Under the pieces are notes generated by a model. It made no database searches. It saw only the letters and a program-made list of their open reading frames with translations, and had not been told where the DNA came from. DNA of 64,000 nucleotides from Chlorogloeopsis sp. ULAP01 (GTDB lineage Bacteria; Cyanobacteriota; Cyanobacteriia; Cyanobacteriales; Nostocaceae), in NCBI RefSeq assembly GCF_030381805.1, contig NZ_JAUDRH010000001.1, positions 620,001 through 684,000 on the forward strand. Reading direction: 5' to 3'. The first letter of the stretch is position 1. Every line of letters starts with the position of its first letter. This document shows positions 1 to 9,371 of the stretch, one piece after another. The translations under genes were made by a program, and so were the position numbers.

Positions 1-541
1 ATTTTGTAGATATTGCTAACAAACTAGGATCATTTCTTAATTTTTGAATTGCAGGGCAATACAATGCTGTATTAAAATAACTAGCTAGTACAAATCTTTT
101 TCCTAGCTTACTTTTTATTTGTTCCCTTTGATGATAATAGAATCCAAGCCACGGCTTTCTATTACCATAACAAGGATGAGAATAGGCAAATTCAATTATT
201 TCTGTGACTATATCTTGAGGCAAGTTTATACCCAAGTAAAAACCATTTTCTTTTAGCTGTTTAACTATTTCATCTATATCAAGCTCTTTAAATAAAGAAT
301 CACTTTTATCACTTGCTGGCTCTTTAGAATTTTTAAATTTGCGTTTTGAAAAATAATTATTGATATTTCTTACCAAATTAAACCTAGCTAGTTTACGCAT
401 CAACAACCATCTAGGATTTTTGAGTAAACCTCTAATATTCTCATATAAAATCTCGTATATGTATGAAGAATTCAATAGCTTATGTACGTATATGATAAAT
501 TTATTTAACTTAATTAATATGCTTTGAATAAACAATAGCAT
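1..541 (-). CDS. Partial hypothetical protein, possibly phytanoyl-CoA dioxygenase-like
   Basis: An open frame runs leftward from an ATG at 539-541 off the window edge, giving the first 180 residues with no stop. The N-terminal 70 residues are basic and rich in Ile, Leu and Asn. From about residue 88 there is a stretch containing LKENGFYLGINLP and then a Tyr/Trp-rich segment, which recalls the opening of phytanoyl-CoA dioxygenase (2OG-Fe(II)) family proteins. The metal-binding His/Asp residues would lie outside the window, so the family cannot be confirmed. It has the same orientation as the polysaccharide cluster and is separated from the next gene by an AT-rich gap. A role in modifying the glycan or its precursors would fit but is inference. 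Confidence 0.5.
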   Translation of the reverse strand, partial: MLLFIQSILIKLNKFIIYVHKLLNSSYIYEILYENIRGLLKNPRWLLMRKLARFNLVRNINNYFSKRKFKNSKEPASDKSDSLFKELDIDEIVKQLKENGFYLGINLPQDIVTEIIEFAYSHPCYGNRKPWLGFYYHQREQIKSKLGKRFVLASYFNTALYCPAIQKLRNDPSLLAISTK

Positions 542-826
542 TTTCAGCCCTATTTTACAGATTAAAAACAATTCTATATCTTAGAATCACATAGAAAAAT
601 TTATAAATCTGTTTCCAATACAGGGTATTACCTACTCCCGCAAATATTCTTGTTTCTATTAAAATTAATTTATTCATATAAAAAACAAAATATCTGAATT
701 TATGAAAATAAGTTTTTGTAAAACACAGATTTTCCTCTTAATCTTTTGATTACTCTTGAAAGTTTAAATTTAATATAACGATGTACAAAAAGTATAAAAT
801 CAGTATAATTTAAACAAATAAGTAAT
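542..826. other. AT-rich intergenic region
   Basis: About 285 bases of very AT-rich sequence between two leftward genes. No ORF, hairpin or recognisable repeat is visible. Confidence 0.4.
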
Positions 827-1669
827 TTAATTTTTTCGTAATTCATATATTTTAGCATCTATTAGGAATCTATACCAAAAACCTTGTAAAACATGAAAAA
901 TTAACCCTTCCTTACCATCTAAAAAACCTAAACCGACAATATATCGTAAAAGAAAGTAGAGGAAAGCACGTAGAAAAAGAGGTGAGCGTGCATAAAGATT
1001 TTTTTTCACCCATCTTCGCTGACTAGCTTGAGAAAACTGACCTTTTTTTAAAAGAAAATCATCTTGTTCGACACCAATATTAAGTATGTCTTTCACCTCT
1101 CGTTCCGCATAGCGATTATGTTTATCAGTCCAGAAACTTAAACCTTTTTGATTTTCATCTATAATATCGTGCTGAAGATTAGCAATTTTGCCTTTAGAAA
1201 GAATCATATGCTCATCCATCCACCTCTGTTCGCAAGTACCCGTTCCATTACGCCAAATTCGTAATAGCCAGGTAGGATAGTAGCCACCATGACGCATCCA
1301 ACGTCCCATAAAAAACACGCGGCGTTTAACTTGATATCCTGTAATATCGTTTGATGTCTTAGGTAAGATTGATTCTAACTCTTCAACCAATTCAGGAGTA
1401 AGCCGTTCATCAGCATCAAGGCGCATAATCCAGTTTGTAGTGATTGGTAAGTTCTCAATAGCCCAGTTAAGTTGTTTTGCTTGGTTCTCAAAAGGATGAT
1501 TAAACACTTGACAACCTGCTTTTTGAGCTATTTCTACTGTTCGATCCGTACTACCAGAATCGACAATAAAAATTTTTGCATTTAGCTTTTGCAAACTACC
1601 TAAACACGTTGGGAGATTGAGTTCTTCATTCTTAGTTAAGATGATTACCGATAGTAAATCTATTTTCAT
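827..1669 (-). CDS. Family 2 glycosyltransferase (WaaE/KdtX-like)
   Basis: A predicted nucleotide-sugar-dependent GT-A glycosyltransferase of 280 residues acting at the cytoplasmic face of the membrane. The N terminus has the GT2 opening LSVIILTKNEELNLP, followed by VDSGSTDRTVEIA and the metal-binding region MRLDADERL (DxD-like). The C-terminal third is aromatic and basic with a hydrophobic patch (FLYFLLRYIVGLGFL), as in WaaE/KdtX-type proteins of lipopolysaccharide core assembly. The frame can be opened two codons earlier at TTG, but ATG at 1667-1669 (MKIDLLSV) is the more natural start. It lies at the downstream end of the glycan cluster. The acceptor sugar cannot be deduced. Confidence 0.85.
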   Translation of the reverse strand: MKIDLLSVIILTKNEELNLPTCLGSLQKLNAKIFIVDSGSTDRTVEIAQKAGCQVFNHPFENQAKQLNWAIENLPITTNWIMRLDADERLTPELVEELESILPKTSNDITGYQVKRRVFFMGRWMRHGGYYPTWLLRIWRNGTGTCEQRWMDEHMILSKGKIANLQHDIIDENQKGLSFWTDKHNRYAEREVKDILNIGVEQDDFLLKKGQFSQASQRRWVKKNLYARSPLFLRAFLYFLLRYIVGLGFLDGKEGLIFHVLQGFWYRFLIDAKIYELRKN

Positions 1670-1835
1670 AATCAATTCAGAAAATCCGTAAAAAACAGTG
1701 ATTTATAAAGATTAGGAGTTTTTTTAGGAAATTTAAAGGTGAGATTTGTAAACCTTTTTGAGTAGTTGGATAAATAATTTATTATTGCCAACTAAACTTT
1801 TATATAGGACTAGTATTTGATTTTTGAATACATAC

Positions 1836-1912
1836 GTAGGGTATGTTAGCGTAGCATAACGCACTAAGACCTGGAGATAGTGCGTTACGGACTTCGTCCT
1901 AACACACCCTAC
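1836..1912. repeat. Imperfect inverted-repeat element (GTAGGGTGTGTTA family)
   Basis: A 77-base element begins GTAGGGTATGTTAG and ends CTAACACACCCTAC, so its ends are inverted copies, with an inner pair around GCACTA/TAGTGC. Related pieces occur near 6580, 15000 and 17782. It is a short dispersed intergenic repeat of the MITE-like sort common in filamentous cyanobacteria. The 1670-2012 gap holds nothing else I can support. Confidence 0.7.
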
Positions 1913-2012
1913 AAATACTTTAGATTCTTTCAAGAATCAAATCGGATTTATATAGATAAACTAATATTTAACCAAGATATTAATTATGATTTTTTTAATT
2001 TTTGAAATAAAA

Positions 2013-3224
2013 TTAATCAAGGTGAGGAAGATTTTTTTTTTCGATAATTGCTGTATATATTTCTATAAGATTTGAGGCAATATGGTTCCAAGTGTATTTA
2101 TCATGAATTATTTGACGAGCACGATCGCCCATTTGTTTAGTTAATTGAGGAGAGTTCAGGCAATCATCAAGGGCATTCGCGATCGCTGATATATTTTGTG
2201 GGATGACGTAGCCAAGTTTGTGTTGTTCAACCACAGAAGCTAGTGCAACACCAGGAGTAATGATCACAGGAAGACCTGCTGCTAAGGCTTCTAAAACTGC
2301 CAGGCCAAAGTTTTCAGAGTGAGATGTCAGAGCAAATAAATCTGAGCCTTGCATCAACAAATTTTTGCTCTCGCCTTCAACAAATCCAGCAAAATGGGTG
2401 CGATCGCAAATACCAATTGAAGCCACTAAAGACTGAAGTTCATTTGTATACTCTGGAGAGCCATTACCTGCTAAAACGAAGGTAAAACGATGGTGCTTAA
2501 GTTTGCCCAACGCTGGAATTAGATACTCTAACCCTTTTTTGGGATGCAAGCGGGATAAAAATAGGATTACAGGTTCATCTGGAGGAACTTTGAGTTGTTG
2601 CCGGAGACGATAACGAGCATCAGGGATAATAGGAGGAATGGAGAGTCCATGAGGTAGGACAAAGCTAGGAACCCGAAGACCTAAGCGAGAAACTTCTTGC
2701 TGTTCTTGTCTAGAGGTGAGGTGAAGCACCCGACTGTGGTTAAGGTTAGCCCTTTCAATCAAGTTGAGGTAAATTTGTTTTTTACGGGCGCTTTGCTGGA
2801 GTGACCATTCACAGAGTTGACCTAAGGGACGAACAATATAGGGAATGTTGTGCAGACGAGCGATCGCCATTGCTGCTGTAGAAGCATAGGAAAAAATAGC
2901 GTGGACGTGCAACAAGTCATATCTGTGAGCGTTTTGCCACAGCCATGCAGTGAGTTGGCTAGAAAAGGCGAATTCTCGGATAGAGTTAATTTTAGGGGAA
3001 AAGCGAGGAAAAAACTGAATCGGGACTTGTTTGTACTCTACAAGCTTGGATAGAGGCACATCTAATACATCATCACCATTATCATTTGTTGTGATAATTT
3101 CGGCATCAACACCTAAACTTCGCAGTGCTTTAACAGTTTGCAGTATTGCTTGACTAGGCCCACCCCGTACAGAGGCAACTGATGGTATCACATGAAGAAT
3201 TTTCATGTTGTTATTTGTATCCAT
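2013..3224 (-). CDS. Family 4 glycosyltransferase
   Basis: A 403-residue GT-B retaining glycosyltransferase. The N-terminal domain starts with ILHVIPSVASVRGGPSQA, the glycine-rich loop near residue 20 typical of GT4. The C-terminal nucleotide-sugar domain has ILFLSRLHPKKGLEYLI (about residues 215-232), a G-F-V-E-G segment, and the signature SHSENFGLAVLEALAAGLPV with the EX7E-type acidic pair. It would add one sugar to the lipid-linked glycan in the cytoplasm. Two starts are possible, ATG at 3224 and an internal ATG six codons on. It lies between a GT2 gene and the amidotransferase. Donor and acceptor are unknown. Confidence 0.9.
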   Translation of the reverse strand: MDTNNNMKILHVIPSVASVRGGPSQAILQTVKALRSLGVDAEIITTNDNGDDVLDVPLSKLVEYKQVPIQFFPRFSPKINSIREFAFSSQLTAWLWQNAHRYDLLHVHAIFSYASTAAMAIARLHNIPYIVRPLGQLCEWSLQQSARKKQIYLNLIERANLNHSRVLHLTSRQEQQEVSRLGLRVPSFVLPHGLSIPPIIPDARYRLRQQLKVPPDEPVILFLSRLHPKKGLEYLIPALGKLKHHRFTFVLAGNGSPEYTNELQSLVASIGICDRTHFAGFVEGESKNLLMQGSDLFALTSHSENFGLAVLEALAAGLPVIITPGVALASVVEQHKLGYVIPQNISAIANALDDCLNSPQLTKQMGDRARQIIHDKYTWNHIASNLIEIYTAIIEKKNLPHLD

Positions 3225-3327
3225 TCATACTCGGAAAAAGAACTGAGGACTGGTGATTAGGTATTGGGGATTGGGTAAGAAAAGGAAAAATTATGGAAAT
3301 GGCTGTAAGTTATTAAATCTTAAATTT

Positions 3328-5154
3328 TTATTGATTAATTTGCTCCCACCAGTGATCTAGAATTGCCAAACTCCAATGACGGTACCAGAGTTGAAGATTA
3401 ATTTTTTTATCTAATTTATGAATCGGAAAATAAGCTTTCCATTCTTTGTCTATCCATTTTTGAAAAGGAAAAAGGAATCCTCGCTTGGGAAGATTTACTA
3501 ACCAATTTGGTAACTCAGGAATTGATTGAATTAACAACTGTTTCTTTGGTGCTAGGCGTATATTGCTAGGAATAGCAGCGATTGTTTCTAACAAAACTTG
3601 ATCAACAAAAGGAACTCTTAATTCTAATCCCCACGCCATACTCATAACATCACTATCTCGCAATAACTGGTTACGCATATAACAGCTGAGTTCTAACCAG
3701 CTTACTTCATCTTCTAAAGAAGGAAGATTTGTCGGTAGGCCTATATTCTGGAAAACATTGCTTTTATGATCTACAGGAGGAATTGAGGAGTAAGCTAAAG
3801 AATCTTTTAAGTAATATTGAAGAATTTTAATAGCTTCGCTATGAGAGAAAATTCCTCTATAACTACTATAAGCTGCTGCCGTTGTTGGTTTTTGTTGTAA
3901 AAAGTCTCCTAAACGTTTTAATTGTGGCGAGCCTCCCCAAAATGCTAATTCCTTACCTAAGATGCTAGTAATAAATTTAATTTTCTGGAATTTCTGACCC
4001 CAACTAACCATTTTTGGTACTTGTTGGAATGTTTTATAGCCACCGAATAGTTCATCTCCTCCTAATCCAGATAAGACTACTTTTGTCTCATCTTGGTGCG
4101 CTAGATGAGAGACACAAAAAGTATTGAAACCGTCAATACTGGGTTGATCAATACTTAATAAAAATTGAGGTAATAAATTTCGTCCCAAAGATGCTGTAAT
4201 TTTGTATTCTGTATGTTCTGTATTAAATAAATCAGCAACTTTTTGGGCAACTTCTCCTTCACTCCATTCGTTTTCTTCAAAAGCTATTGAATAAGTTCGT
4301 AACTTACCTTTTTGAGTTTGACGTGATAAGGCAACTATGGAAGCAGAATCAATACCACCACTGAGAAATATACCTACAGGTACATCACTGACAAAGTGAT
4401 GTTCGATTGAGTCAGTGAGAGCCTGAACGACTTTTTCTGTTGCTTCTGGCAAAGAAATTGTTTCCGCAGCAAATTTAATCTGCCAATACTGGTGTTTGGA
4501 GATTTTGCCTGCTTGCCAATATATATAATGACCAGCTTCTAAGCAGTTAATTCCTTCTATCAAAGTATAAGGCTCTGGCACACTTCCAGTTGTAAGATAG
4601 CCGTATAAACCTTCTGGACTTAAGCAAATGCTAGGTAGTCCAAAAGCAACAACAGCTCTAATTTCTGAGGCAAATACTAAAGTTGAGCCAGAGCGCCAAT
4701 AATATAGTGGTTTGATTCCCAAAGGATCGCGAGCAATAAAGCAGGTATTTTTTTGATTGTCCCAAATCGCAAAGGCAAACATCCCTCGCAATTTTTTGAC
4801 ACAATCTGCTCCCATACGCTGATAGAGCTTGAGAATAACTTCAGTATCACTGCGAGAATTAAATTGTTCACCTTGAGTCTCTAGTTGCGATCGCAAGTAC
4901 TGAAAGTTGTAAATTTCCCCATTGAAGGTAATCCAGTATCTATTATCCTGCGTAGACATAGGTTGATGTCCAGCAGGAGTTAAGTCTAAGATGGACAAAC
5001 GAGTATGAGCAAAAGAAGCTTGACGATTGGGAGCAATATAAACTCCTTTATCATCTGGGCCTCTATGCTGCAAAGCAGTTTGCATTAATTTGATTGAGGA
5101 ATCCAAGCGATCTTGGTAAGGCGCTGTTGTTAAAATTCCTGCGATCCCACACAT
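3328..5154 (-). CDS. asnB: Asparagine synthase (glutamine-hydrolysing) type amidotransferase
   Basis: A 608-residue class II glutamine amidotransferase fused to an ATP-pyrophosphatase synthetase domain. Cys2 follows the initiator Met (MCGIAGIL), and the glutaminase domain shows QHRGPDD, RLSILDL and FNGEIYN. The synthetase domain has the PP-loop VPVGIFLSGGIDSAS around residues 255-272 and GGDELFGGY further on. Length and order match AsnB of 600-640 residues. Stand-alone AsnB makes asparagine from aspartate, glutamine and ATP. Homologues inside glycan clusters often amidate uronic acids, which would suit this setting, but the sequence alone does not separate the two. It is 10 bases upstream of the next GT gene, so probably in the same transcript. 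Confidence 0.85.
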   Translation of the reverse strand: MCGIAGILTTAPYQDRLDSSIKLMQTALQHRGPDDKGVYIAPNRQASFAHTRLSILDLTPAGHQPMSTQDNRYWITFNGEIYNFQYLRSQLETQGEQFNSRSDTEVILKLYQRMGADCVKKLRGMFAFAIWDNQKNTCFIARDPLGIKPLYYWRSGSTLVFASEIRAVVAFGLPSICLSPEGLYGYLTTGSVPEPYTLIEGINCLEAGHYIYWQAGKISKHQYWQIKFAAETISLPEATEKVVQALTDSIEHHFVSDVPVGIFLSGGIDSASIVALSRQTQKGKLRTYSIAFEENEWSEGEVAQKVADLFNTEHTEYKITASLGRNLLPQFLLSIDQPSIDGFNTFCVSHLAHQDETKVVLSGLGGDELFGGYKTFQQVPKMVSWGQKFQKIKFITSILGKELAFWGGSPQLKRLGDFLQQKPTTAAAYSSYRGIFSHSEAIKILQYYLKDSLAYSSIPPVDHKSNVFQNIGLPTNLPSLEDEVSWLELSCYMRNQLLRDSDVMSMAWGLELRVPFVDQVLLETIAAIPSNIRLAPKKQLLIQSIPELPNWLVNLPKRGFLFPFQKWIDKEWKAYFPIHKLDKKINLQLWYRHWSLAILDHWWEQINQ

Positions 5155-5164
5155 TTAATTTTAA

Positions 5165-6370
5165 TTAAATAGAATTGAAGTACTCTTCTAAATAATTACC
5201 TATAGTTTGTCGAAAGTGTTCAAATCCAAATTGCTCAATCACTTTCTGTCGCAGCACCTCTGGTTGATAGATTAAAGGATTTGGATAAGTACCCTGTAGT
5301 ATATGAATCAAGGTTTGGGCGATCGCATTTACATCATCAGGATCTACCAATGCTCCTAATTCACCCTGGCAAAGCGCATCAATTGCCCCATCTTGATTTC
5401 CACCAAGGGCGGGTTTACCGCAGGCTAAGGCTTCAAGATAGACAATTCCAAAACCTTCTCGTTTACTGGGCATAGCAAACACGTCACACAAGTTATAGTG
5501 AGCAACGAGTTCTTCATCTGGAATAAATCCTGCAAGCGTTACGTGTTCTTGCAAATTAAGACTTTGCACCAGTTGCTCAATCCGAGGACGGTCTTCACCT
5601 TTACCAACTAAAAGATAATGAATATTGGGGATTTGTTGTCGAATTTGCGGTAATGCCCGAATCACTTGATCGTAGCCTTTATAGCGATCGCTACAAGCGA
5701 GTCGAGCTACAGTCAAGATTACTGGCTGCTCTGGAGCTAATTTGTACCGTTCTAGTAAGTTTTTTGGTTTAGGAGCAATTTCAAATCGATTCGCATCGAA
5801 GGTGACAGGTAACAGTGAAATTTTGTCGGGATTGAGACTTTGTTCTTCGAGGAGGCGATCGCGTGTGTAACTACTCACTGCAAAGATGCGATCGGCATGG
5901 TGAAGGGCATTTTGTAGGGCAGGGTTTGTGATGTTCCAAGCTTCTATGCCGTGAGCTACAGTCCAGTAAGGTATACCTTTTAAGTACTTTAACAAATATG
6001 CAATCACCGTAAAATTTAGATGGGTACTAATAATCAGATTTGGGGATTGCCAAAGACCAAATTTGAAAAGTTGAGTAGCAAAGGCAAGTGTCCTTAACTT
6101 TATATCCCACTTCCCTGCAAAGTGAAATCGTGTTTTCTTTAGAAAAAAAACGTTTGACAAGCAGCGAGTATCGTGTTTTAAAAAAACATCATATTCAAAA
6201 TTAGGATACAAGCTTTGTAATGCTTGCAATAAAAAAGCTGAGTAAACTTGTATCCCACCCTTAAACTCAAAAATATTAGGGAACCATACGTGGAAACGCT
6301 TCAAATTTTTATGTTTTTGTTTATTTTTTATATTTAAAAAATTACTTACATCAATTTTTTGGATGAGCAT
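5165..6370 (-). CDS. Family 4 glycosyltransferase
   Basis: A 401-residue GT-B glycosyltransferase. After a basic N-terminal extension of about 27 residues come HVWFPNIFEFKGGIQVYSA (acceptor domain) and, around residue 215, ILTVARLACSDRYKGYDQVI. The C-terminal signature is PSKREGFGIVYLEALACGKP, with the two glutamates of the EX7E motif. The HADRIFAVSSYTRD segment is typical of GT4 enzymes that build exopolysaccharide. It ends 10 bases before asnB. The extension could be non-coding if translation starts at a later codon, but the first ATG is kept. Confidence 0.9.
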   Translation of the reverse strand: MLIQKIDVSNFLNIKNKQKHKNLKRFHVWFPNIFEFKGGIQVYSAFLLQALQSLYPNFEYDVFLKHDTRCLSNVFFLKKTRFHFAGKWDIKLRTLAFATQLFKFGLWQSPNLIISTHLNFTVIAYLLKYLKGIPYWTVAHGIEAWNITNPALQNALHHADRIFAVSSYTRDRLLEEQSLNPDKISLLPVTFDANRFEIAPKPKNLLERYKLAPEQPVILTVARLACSDRYKGYDQVIRALPQIRQQIPNIHYLLVGKGEDRPRIEQLVQSLNLQEHVTLAGFIPDEELVAHYNLCDVFAMPSKREGFGIVYLEALACGKPALGGNQDGAIDALCQGELGALVDPDDVNAIAQTLIHILQGTYPNPLIYQPEVLRQKVIEQFGFEHFRQTIGNYLEEYFNSI

Positions 6371-6579
6371 ATGAAATATTTATTCATTAATTATATTTGG
6401 TTTGTAATCATTCATTATAGTTAAATTATTACTCTCAAAAATCAATATTCTAGCTAGGTAATTAAGTTTGCCTATAACTTTTATTAAAAGCTTTATTTTG
6501 TATATATAAAATAATAAATAATCATAGCTAAATTAGATTAGTTATCTAAATTTAGAAATTTTAAAGTACATCTTAAATT

Positions 6580-6634
6580 GTAGAGTGTGTTATGCGCTGC
6601 TTTAACGCACCGCAGGATTATGGTGCGTTACGGT
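6580..6634. repeat. Short dispersed repeat of the GTAGGGTGTGTTA family
   Basis: GTAGAGTGTGTTATGC is followed by a hairpin with arms AACGCACC and GGTGCGTT and then ACGG. It is a shortened relative of the element at 1836-1912 and lies just past the stop codon of the polymerase-like gene. The remainder of the gap 6371-6580 is AT-rich with nothing visible. Confidence 0.55.
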
Positions 6635-6640
6635 TAGTTC

Positions 6641-8125
6641 TTATTTTCTTATACTCTCAAATCTTTGCCTACCTAAAATAAGTTTAAAAAATATATAGTT
6701 GGCTACAACAAAAGGAATAACATTTCCTAATAATAGGGAAGCGCTGCTTTCTTGGTAAGATAATTGAAATATAGTTGAAGCACCGATTACAAATTCTAAT
6801 TCATTCATAGCTGGGTGATTCAATTTCTGATCAATCAAAGCAAGTAAAAAACCTAATAATGGCATTCCTATAATTACACCCCAACTCCCAAAATTCACAT
6901 ACATCTCCACAAGCATAGGAAGGTTAACAGAGGTAACAAAATCATTTACATCTATAATTTTATAACGACGACCAAATTCATTACCTGTGTTTAGGACTGG
7001 TTTCTCTGGCCAAACTGCACGCGGAATATAACTTGTAAGTAACGGAAAGTAGGTTTCACCATTCCAGTAAGGTACTATTTCTGGACTACTTTCCATCACA
7101 TCTGATAACAAAACAATTTGCGCAGATCTTTCAATTACTTTATCCGTAGCGGAGATTTTGGGAGCACTCTGCACAGGTGAGTCGTTAAAGGTATATTGCT
7201 GATGATATTCAACTGCAAGATTAATAAATAATTCTAATCTTTCTATCAAATTGAGTTGCCCTTGAGGTCTATTGTCACCCCAAGTTAAAGACCTATAGTC
7301 TGACTTAACTGGATTGAAAGCAAGATATAATACTATTAATATAGCTATTAAAACTATTGGTATCTTTTTACGTTCATACCAAACCATATGAAACATAAAT
7401 AAACACAAAAGCATAAATTCAGCTAAAAGACCACTAGCTAGGCGTGGGACTATCTCAAGTGGGATAAATATAAGTACTAGCAGCCAAGTTTGAATTTTTG
7501 GCAGTTTACGACGATTCCAGAGAATATAAAACATTCCATAAGCAATATATAAACTTTTACTAGTAAACATACTTACAGATGGAGCATCTGGAAAAGCGTA
7601 TCTTATTACGGTGTTAGACAAAAGTAATATCCATATTGCAATTAATAATCTATTGATTGGATATTTTTGAGTTAAACGAAAGGGTAAAACTTTCTTCAAC
7701 AAAGTAGATTTAGAGGCGAAGAAAGCAATATTCATCCCAGCTAATCCGATGAAGGTTAGTATTAGCGCTTCATTACTGACACTAGCTAAACTTGAAAATT
7801 CTTCTTTAGCAGCAAAAATAGGTAATCCAAAGCTTGTAGCATAAAAAATCCCTAATAGAGGGAAAAAAGGCATGGGAGGTCTATTACGGTCTAATAGAAA
7901 CTGTATAGTAGGCAGAAATCCTAGCCATATCACACCCAAAGCTAAAAATGCTTTGTCCAGCGAGACTGCTTCTGCTCTTGTATGTAATAAGTAAATGCTA
8001 TATACTGCTAGCCCAAATATTAAAAACCAGGCTAATCTTTTTATGTAATGTTCTTTTGCTTGTTTAATTTTGAAATATTTTTGTATTTGATTCCAGTAAT
8101 CTTGAGTTCCGTTCAACTTATACAT
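6641..8125 (-). CDS. Wzy-like polysaccharide polymerase / O-antigen polymerase family membrane protein
   Basis: A 494-residue polytopic membrane protein with ten or more hydrophobic segments (for example FLIFGLAVYSIYLL near residue 33, LLIAIWILLLSNTVI near 155, IPIVLIAILIVLYLAF near 257). A long soluble loop before the last helices contains SYIPRAVWPEKPVLNTG, the Arg/Trp/Lys-Pro-rich motif seen in many cyanobacterial oligosaccharide-repeat polymerase-like proteins. Wzy proteins polymerise undecaprenyl-linked repeats in the periplasm. Families in this class diverge so much that topology and context carry most of the assignment. It may instead be a related O-antigen ligase or a protein of another role. 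No flippase (Wzx) gene is seen in the window. Confidence 0.65.
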   Translation of the reverse strand: MYKLNGTQDYWNQIQKYFKIKQAKEHYIKRLAWFLIFGLAVYSIYLLHTRAEAVSLDKAFLALGVIWLGFLPTIQFLLDRNRPPMPFFPLLGIFYATSFGLPIFAAKEEFSSLASVSNEALILTFIGLAGMNIAFFASKSTLLKKVLPFRLTQKYPINRLLIAIWILLLSNTVIRYAFPDAPSVSMFTSKSLYIAYGMFYILWNRRKLPKIQTWLLVLIFIPLEIVPRLASGLLAEFMLLCLFMFHMVWYERKKIPIVLIAILIVLYLAFNPVKSDYRSLTWGDNRPQGQLNLIERLELFINLAVEYHQQYTFNDSPVQSAPKISATDKVIERSAQIVLLSDVMESSPEIVPYWNGETYFPLLTSYIPRAVWPEKPVLNTGNEFGRRYKIIDVNDFVTSVNLPMLVEMYVNFGSWGVIIGMPLLGFLLALIDQKLNHPAMNELEFVIGASTIFQLSYQESSASLLLGNVIPFVVANYIFFKLILGRQRFESIRK

Positions 8126-8159
8126 TATTATTAACTATTATCTTAGCCACTTGTATAAT

Positions 8160-9335
8160 TTATCTTGGATCTTGAACAAGTTCTTTTATAGTTGAAAGCA
8201 AAGGTGAAAAGGCAGACTCATAATTATACTTTTCTTCAAAAGCTTTTCTAGCTGCTAAACACATAGCCTGGTATTTTTCAAAATCACTTAAAATATCATC
8301 CACAGCACAGACAATCGACTGAGGATTGTCAGGATCGGCAAAACGCACCCAAGTCTCGTTAGCAAGATATTCCCGATAAGTTGGAAAATCACTAACAATT
8401 GTAGGTACACCACAAGCAGCATATTCATATATCTTATTACAAGCACTTGCACAAGCTACTCGATCAAAGCTGGTGTTTTTATAGAGACCAAAGCCTACAG
8501 TTGCTAATAATGTGGGAGCTTGTAAATCTTTATAAGGTAGGGTTCCTAAATAGGAAAAATGGGTTGACATCTTAAGATGTTCTACCCACTTTCTCAGCTT
8601 TTCAGCATTAGATGTAGTCAGAAATCCTACAAATTTAATATTGATACTCTTATTTAAAAGGGAAGCCGCAGTTACAATTTCTTGCATAGCGCTGGTATCG
8701 GAAATTGAACCTCTGTAAAAAAATGTAATGTCTTCCCAACGTTTTTTTATTAATGAAGACCAGTCTTTTGGCGGTTCAAAAAAAGATTTTAAAGGAAAAT
8801 TAGGAACTATTAATGGCTTTTTTTGTAAATTTGTTCTTTTCTGAACAAACTCGGCTCTATCTTTATCAGGAAATACGTTAAGTACAGCTTTATCTATCCA
8901 CTTTCGCTCTGCTCTGTCAACCCATCCTGATAAAGAAGATAGAGAAGCTAGCTGCTCGCTAATTTCATGACTGTGGTAAATTATAGGGACTGCTTGAGGT
9001 AAAAATGCTCGGCAAACATAAGCCACTGTGTAGCCAAAGGTATCATATGCATAAATGAGAGACACATCTTTTAAAAGTTGAGATGCTTTAATAATAAAGT
9101 TTATATACTCCCAAAGCTTTGCTCTAGCAGATAGTTGCGCTCGTTCTCTTAGCGTAGTGTATTTTCCTAGTCTATATACTTTGACATTAGGAGGATATTC
9201 ATGAGTGCAAGGATCTTGATTGCGACCAATTAAAATAATATCAAAATGTTTTGATAATAAATGAATCGCATTGACTGTTGGAGGATAGTAATCAGGGTTT
9301 GCATAAATAAGCATCCCGATACTTTTTTTACTCAT
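8160..9335 (-). CDS. Glycosyltransferase, GT4-like
   Basis: A 391-residue GT-B fold protein. The N-terminal domain begins IGMLIYANPDYYPPTVNAI, with YAYDTFGY and IIYHSHEISEQLASLSS near residues 105-135. The C-terminal half contains ITFFYRGSISDTSAMQEIV, VGFGLYKN and CNKIYEYAACGVPTIVSDFP, the donor-site region with the conserved glutamate of GT4. It is 34 bases upstream of the Wzy-like gene in the same direction. Substrate unknown. Confidence 0.82.
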   Translation of the reverse strand: MSKKSIGMLIYANPDYYPPTVNAIHLLSKHFDIILIGRNQDPCTHEYPPNVKVYRLGKYTTLRERAQLSARAKLWEYINFIIKASQLLKDVSLIYAYDTFGYTVAYVCRAFLPQAVPIIYHSHEISEQLASLSSLSGWVDRAERKWIDKAVLNVFPDKDRAEFVQKRTNLQKKPLIVPNFPLKSFFEPPKDWSSLIKKRWEDITFFYRGSISDTSAMQEIVTAASLLNKSINIKFVGFLTTSNAEKLRKWVEHLKMSTHFSYLGTLPYKDLQAPTLLATVGFGLYKNTSFDRVACASACNKIYEYAACGVPTIVSDFPTYREYLANETWVRFADPDNPQSIVCAVDDILSDFEKYQAMCLAARKAFEEKYNYESAFSPLLSTIKELVQDPR

Positions 9336-9371
9336 TTCTGTACCTTTTCAAAATTAGGCTAGTAATTGCAT

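Noticed and set aside
1733..1933. 66-aa leftward ORF
   Set aside because: Most of it lies over the inverted-repeat element at 1836-1912, and its composition does not look like a protein.
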